From SIG480 sp045649265 (GTDB taxonomy: Bacteria > Bacillota > Clostridia > Oscillospirales > JAAYXM01), in NCBI GenBank assembly GCA_045649265.1, contig JAZRPO010000046.1, forward strand, positions 1 to 6,906: DNA of 6,906 nt, in the 5' to 3' direction. A program made the translations under genes and the position numbers. The notes under the pieces were generated by a model. The model worked only from the letters and a program-made list of their open reading frames with translations, ran no database searches and had not been told where the DNA came from. Position 1 is the stretch's first letter. Every line of letters begins with the position of its first letter. Positions 5,768-6,906 of the stretch are shown here, one piece after another.

Positions 5768-6652
5768 CTATGCGCGGGGATGGAATTTAATATATGTATT
5801 TTTAAGATTGTTTTTAATGAGCTGAGCATACACCATTGTTGAAGAAATATCCGAATGCCCCATCATTTCCTTGACAACTCCGATATCTGCACCGTTTTCG
5901 ATAAGATGTGCCGCAAACGAATGCCGCAATACGTGAGGAGTAATTTCTGTTGTAATCTTTGCAGTGTTCTGATAATGCTTGATTATCTTCCAAAAACCCT
6001 GGCGTGTCATTCTTTCGCCGTTGAGATTTACGAAAAGAGCTTTTTCAGCTTGATTCTCAACCAGCATTTCCCGGGAAAAGATAAGGTAATCAGAAATTGC
6101 GGAAATTGCCGCAGAGTACAGAGGAATAACTCTTTGATTATCATCATCACCGCAACGGATAAAACCAAGCTCACAGTTAACGTCCTTTAAATCAAGAGAA
6201 ATGAGCTCCGTAACTCGGATGCCTGTCGCATAAAGAAGCTCAAGCATAGCTTTGTCTCGATACCCTTTAAGAGAATCGCACTTTGGCTGGCTCAGGAACA
6301 AATCGACCTCTTTATTTGTAAGAATCCTTGGAAGGGTCTTCTTTTTCTTGACGGACTTGACATTTTTTGTTGGATTCTTTTTAATCGCCTTGACAGAGAC
6401 TAAATACGCAAAAAAAGCTCTGAGTGACGCAAGAGTTCGCGTTATGGTTGCCTCTGACTTTCCTTGACGCGCCAAAACTTCGATATGCTTTGATATTTCT
6501 TTATCGGAGCAAGCTGAAATATCAGCCAATCCTTTTTTATAAATAAACTCCTCAAATTTTGAAACATCGCGTATATACGAAACAATTGTATTTTGCGAAG
6601 CTTTTTTATTCTTTTTTAAATAAAGTTCAAAATCTTGTATGTAATTACTCAC
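5768..6652 (-). CDS. xerD: Site-specific tyrosine recombinase, XerD-like
   Basis: XerC/D recombinases resolve chromosome dimers at dif near division. The 294-aa product has the standard length and layout: an N-terminal SAM-like core-binding domain (about 1-90, with TRTLASLRAFFAYLV at 71-85) and a catalytic domain (about 107-290). Seen active-site residues are Arg146 (ATGIRVTEL), His240 and Arg243 (HVLRHSFAAHL), His266 (MGHSD) and the nucleophile Tyr275 (MVYAQ). The C-terminus KFHPRA is typical of XerC/XerD. The beta-hairpin lysine, normally in GKGxKxR before VPL, is replaced: the matching positions 168-174 read GDDDNQR. The start is GTG 6652 with AGGTGAG shortly before. It follows spoIIM by 15 nt; from memory, xerD (ripX) is close to spoIIM in B. 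subtilis too. It could instead be a divergent Xer paralogue, so the D assignment rests mainly on context and C-terminus. Confidence 0.9.
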   Translation of the reverse strand: MSNYIQDFELYLKKNKKASQNTIVSYIRDVSKFEEFIYKKGLADISACSDKEISKHIEVLARQGKSEATITRTLASLRAFFAYLVSVKAIKKNPTKNVKSVKKKKTLPRILTNKEVDLFLSQPKCDSLKGYRDKAMLELLYATGIRVTELISLDLKDVNCELGFIRCGDDDNQRVIPLYSAAISAISDYLIFSREMLVENQAEKALFVNLNGERMTRQGFWKIIKHYQNTAKITTEITPHVLRHSFAAHLIENGADIGVVKEMMGHSDISSTMVYAQLIKNNLKNTYIKFHPRA

Positions 6653-6667
6653 CAGGACTCACCTAAA

Positions 6668-6906
6668 TTAAAATATAGTTTTTGTTGAAACAGAAACAAG
6701 CGTCGGAGTTAATAAAACATCTGCCACAGACGCCAAAAACAAGAGAATTAAGAAAAAAGAGAACACAACAAGCAAAGAAGACAGCTTTATTCTTTTACCC
6801 TGAATTTGGGCCGTTTTTGAGCTCAAAACATAAAGAAACGGCTTTGAAAATTCAAAAACAAGAGTAGATATAATCAAAAGAACGGGAATTGAAAAAAGGG
6901 ATTGCA
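6668..6906 (-). CDS. spoIIM: Stage II sporulation protein M, C-terminal part (cut by window edge)
   Basis: The frame is open from the right edge of the window to the TAA at 6668-6670, giving the last 78 residues. SpoIIM is a membrane protein of the SpoIIDMP complex, which degrades septal peptidoglycan and drives engulfment of the forespore. The visible part has a hydrophobic segment with IPVLLIISTLVF, a polar loop (KTAQIQGKRIK) and a second membrane segment with SLLVVFSFFLILLFLASVADVLLTP. The closing motif resembles the family's C-terminal ASVIE-x-FITP pattern. Position directly before a xerD-like gene supports the call. A TTG at 6877 is only an internal Leu codon, not a start. The N-terminal part is not visible, so a generic SpoIIM/DUF95 relative cannot be excluded. 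Confidence 0.75.
   Translation of the reverse strand, partial: QSLFSIPVLLIISTLVFEFSKPFLYVLSSKTAQIQGKRIKLSSLLVVFSFFLILLFLASVADVLLTPTLVSVSTKTIF

Noticed and set aside
5731..5829. Longer DUF624 protein starting at 5829 and overlapping the recombinase gene
   Set aside because: The extra 33 residues have no ribosome binding site, overlap xerD and are unlike the family; ATG 5730 has AAAGGA upstream.

Overview
This is an ordinary chromosomal stretch of a spore-forming, AT-rich Bacillota, most likely class Clostridia. Three things point there: the sporulation genes spoIVA and spoIIM, clear GGAGG-type ribosome binding sites throughout, and the 6S RNA-tcdA, rplM-rpsI and spoIIM-xerD neighbourhoods. 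I cannot name the genus. I see no phage, plasmid, CRISPR array, insertion sequence or obvious defence system.

Left part (1-1943). A plus-strand intrinsic terminator ends a gene lying outside the window. It faces spoIVA (minus strand), whose product is the ATPase that builds the base of the spore coat. Divergent from spoIVA is a small acidic DUF1292 protein on the plus strand.

Middle (1944-3657). A strong extended -10 promoter drives a structured RNA of about 210 nt that I read as 6S RNA (ssrS). It runs directly into tcdA, which makes the cyclic t6A modification of tRNA. tcdA converges on a TtcA-family tRNA thiolation gene (minus strand). The two stop codons overlap inside a perfect 26-bp palindrome that also looks like a terminator for both strands.

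Right-middle (3658-4860). A 260-bp divergent spacer holds a consensus promoter and a structured leader for the ribosomal protein operon rplM-rpsI (L13-S9). The two genes overlap by one base. They end in one plus-strand terminator followed by a second hairpin usable from both sides. Their CTC/CGC-rich codon use differs from the neighbours, as expected for highly expressed genes.

Right end (4870-6906, all minus strand). This is an apparent operon: spoIIM (only its 3' end is present), a XerD-like tyrosine recombinase and a YesL/DUF624 membrane protein. The gaps are 15 and 37 nt.

Points most worth a second look: the palindrome that encodes the same last residues (KEAD) for both converging proteins and places both stops in a terminator loop; the recombinase that lacks the usual beta-hairpin catalytic lysine; the 6S RNA whose closing stem covers the only Shine-Dalgarno-like bases of tcdA; and the rplM leader fold. 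No undescribed multi-gene system is evident.
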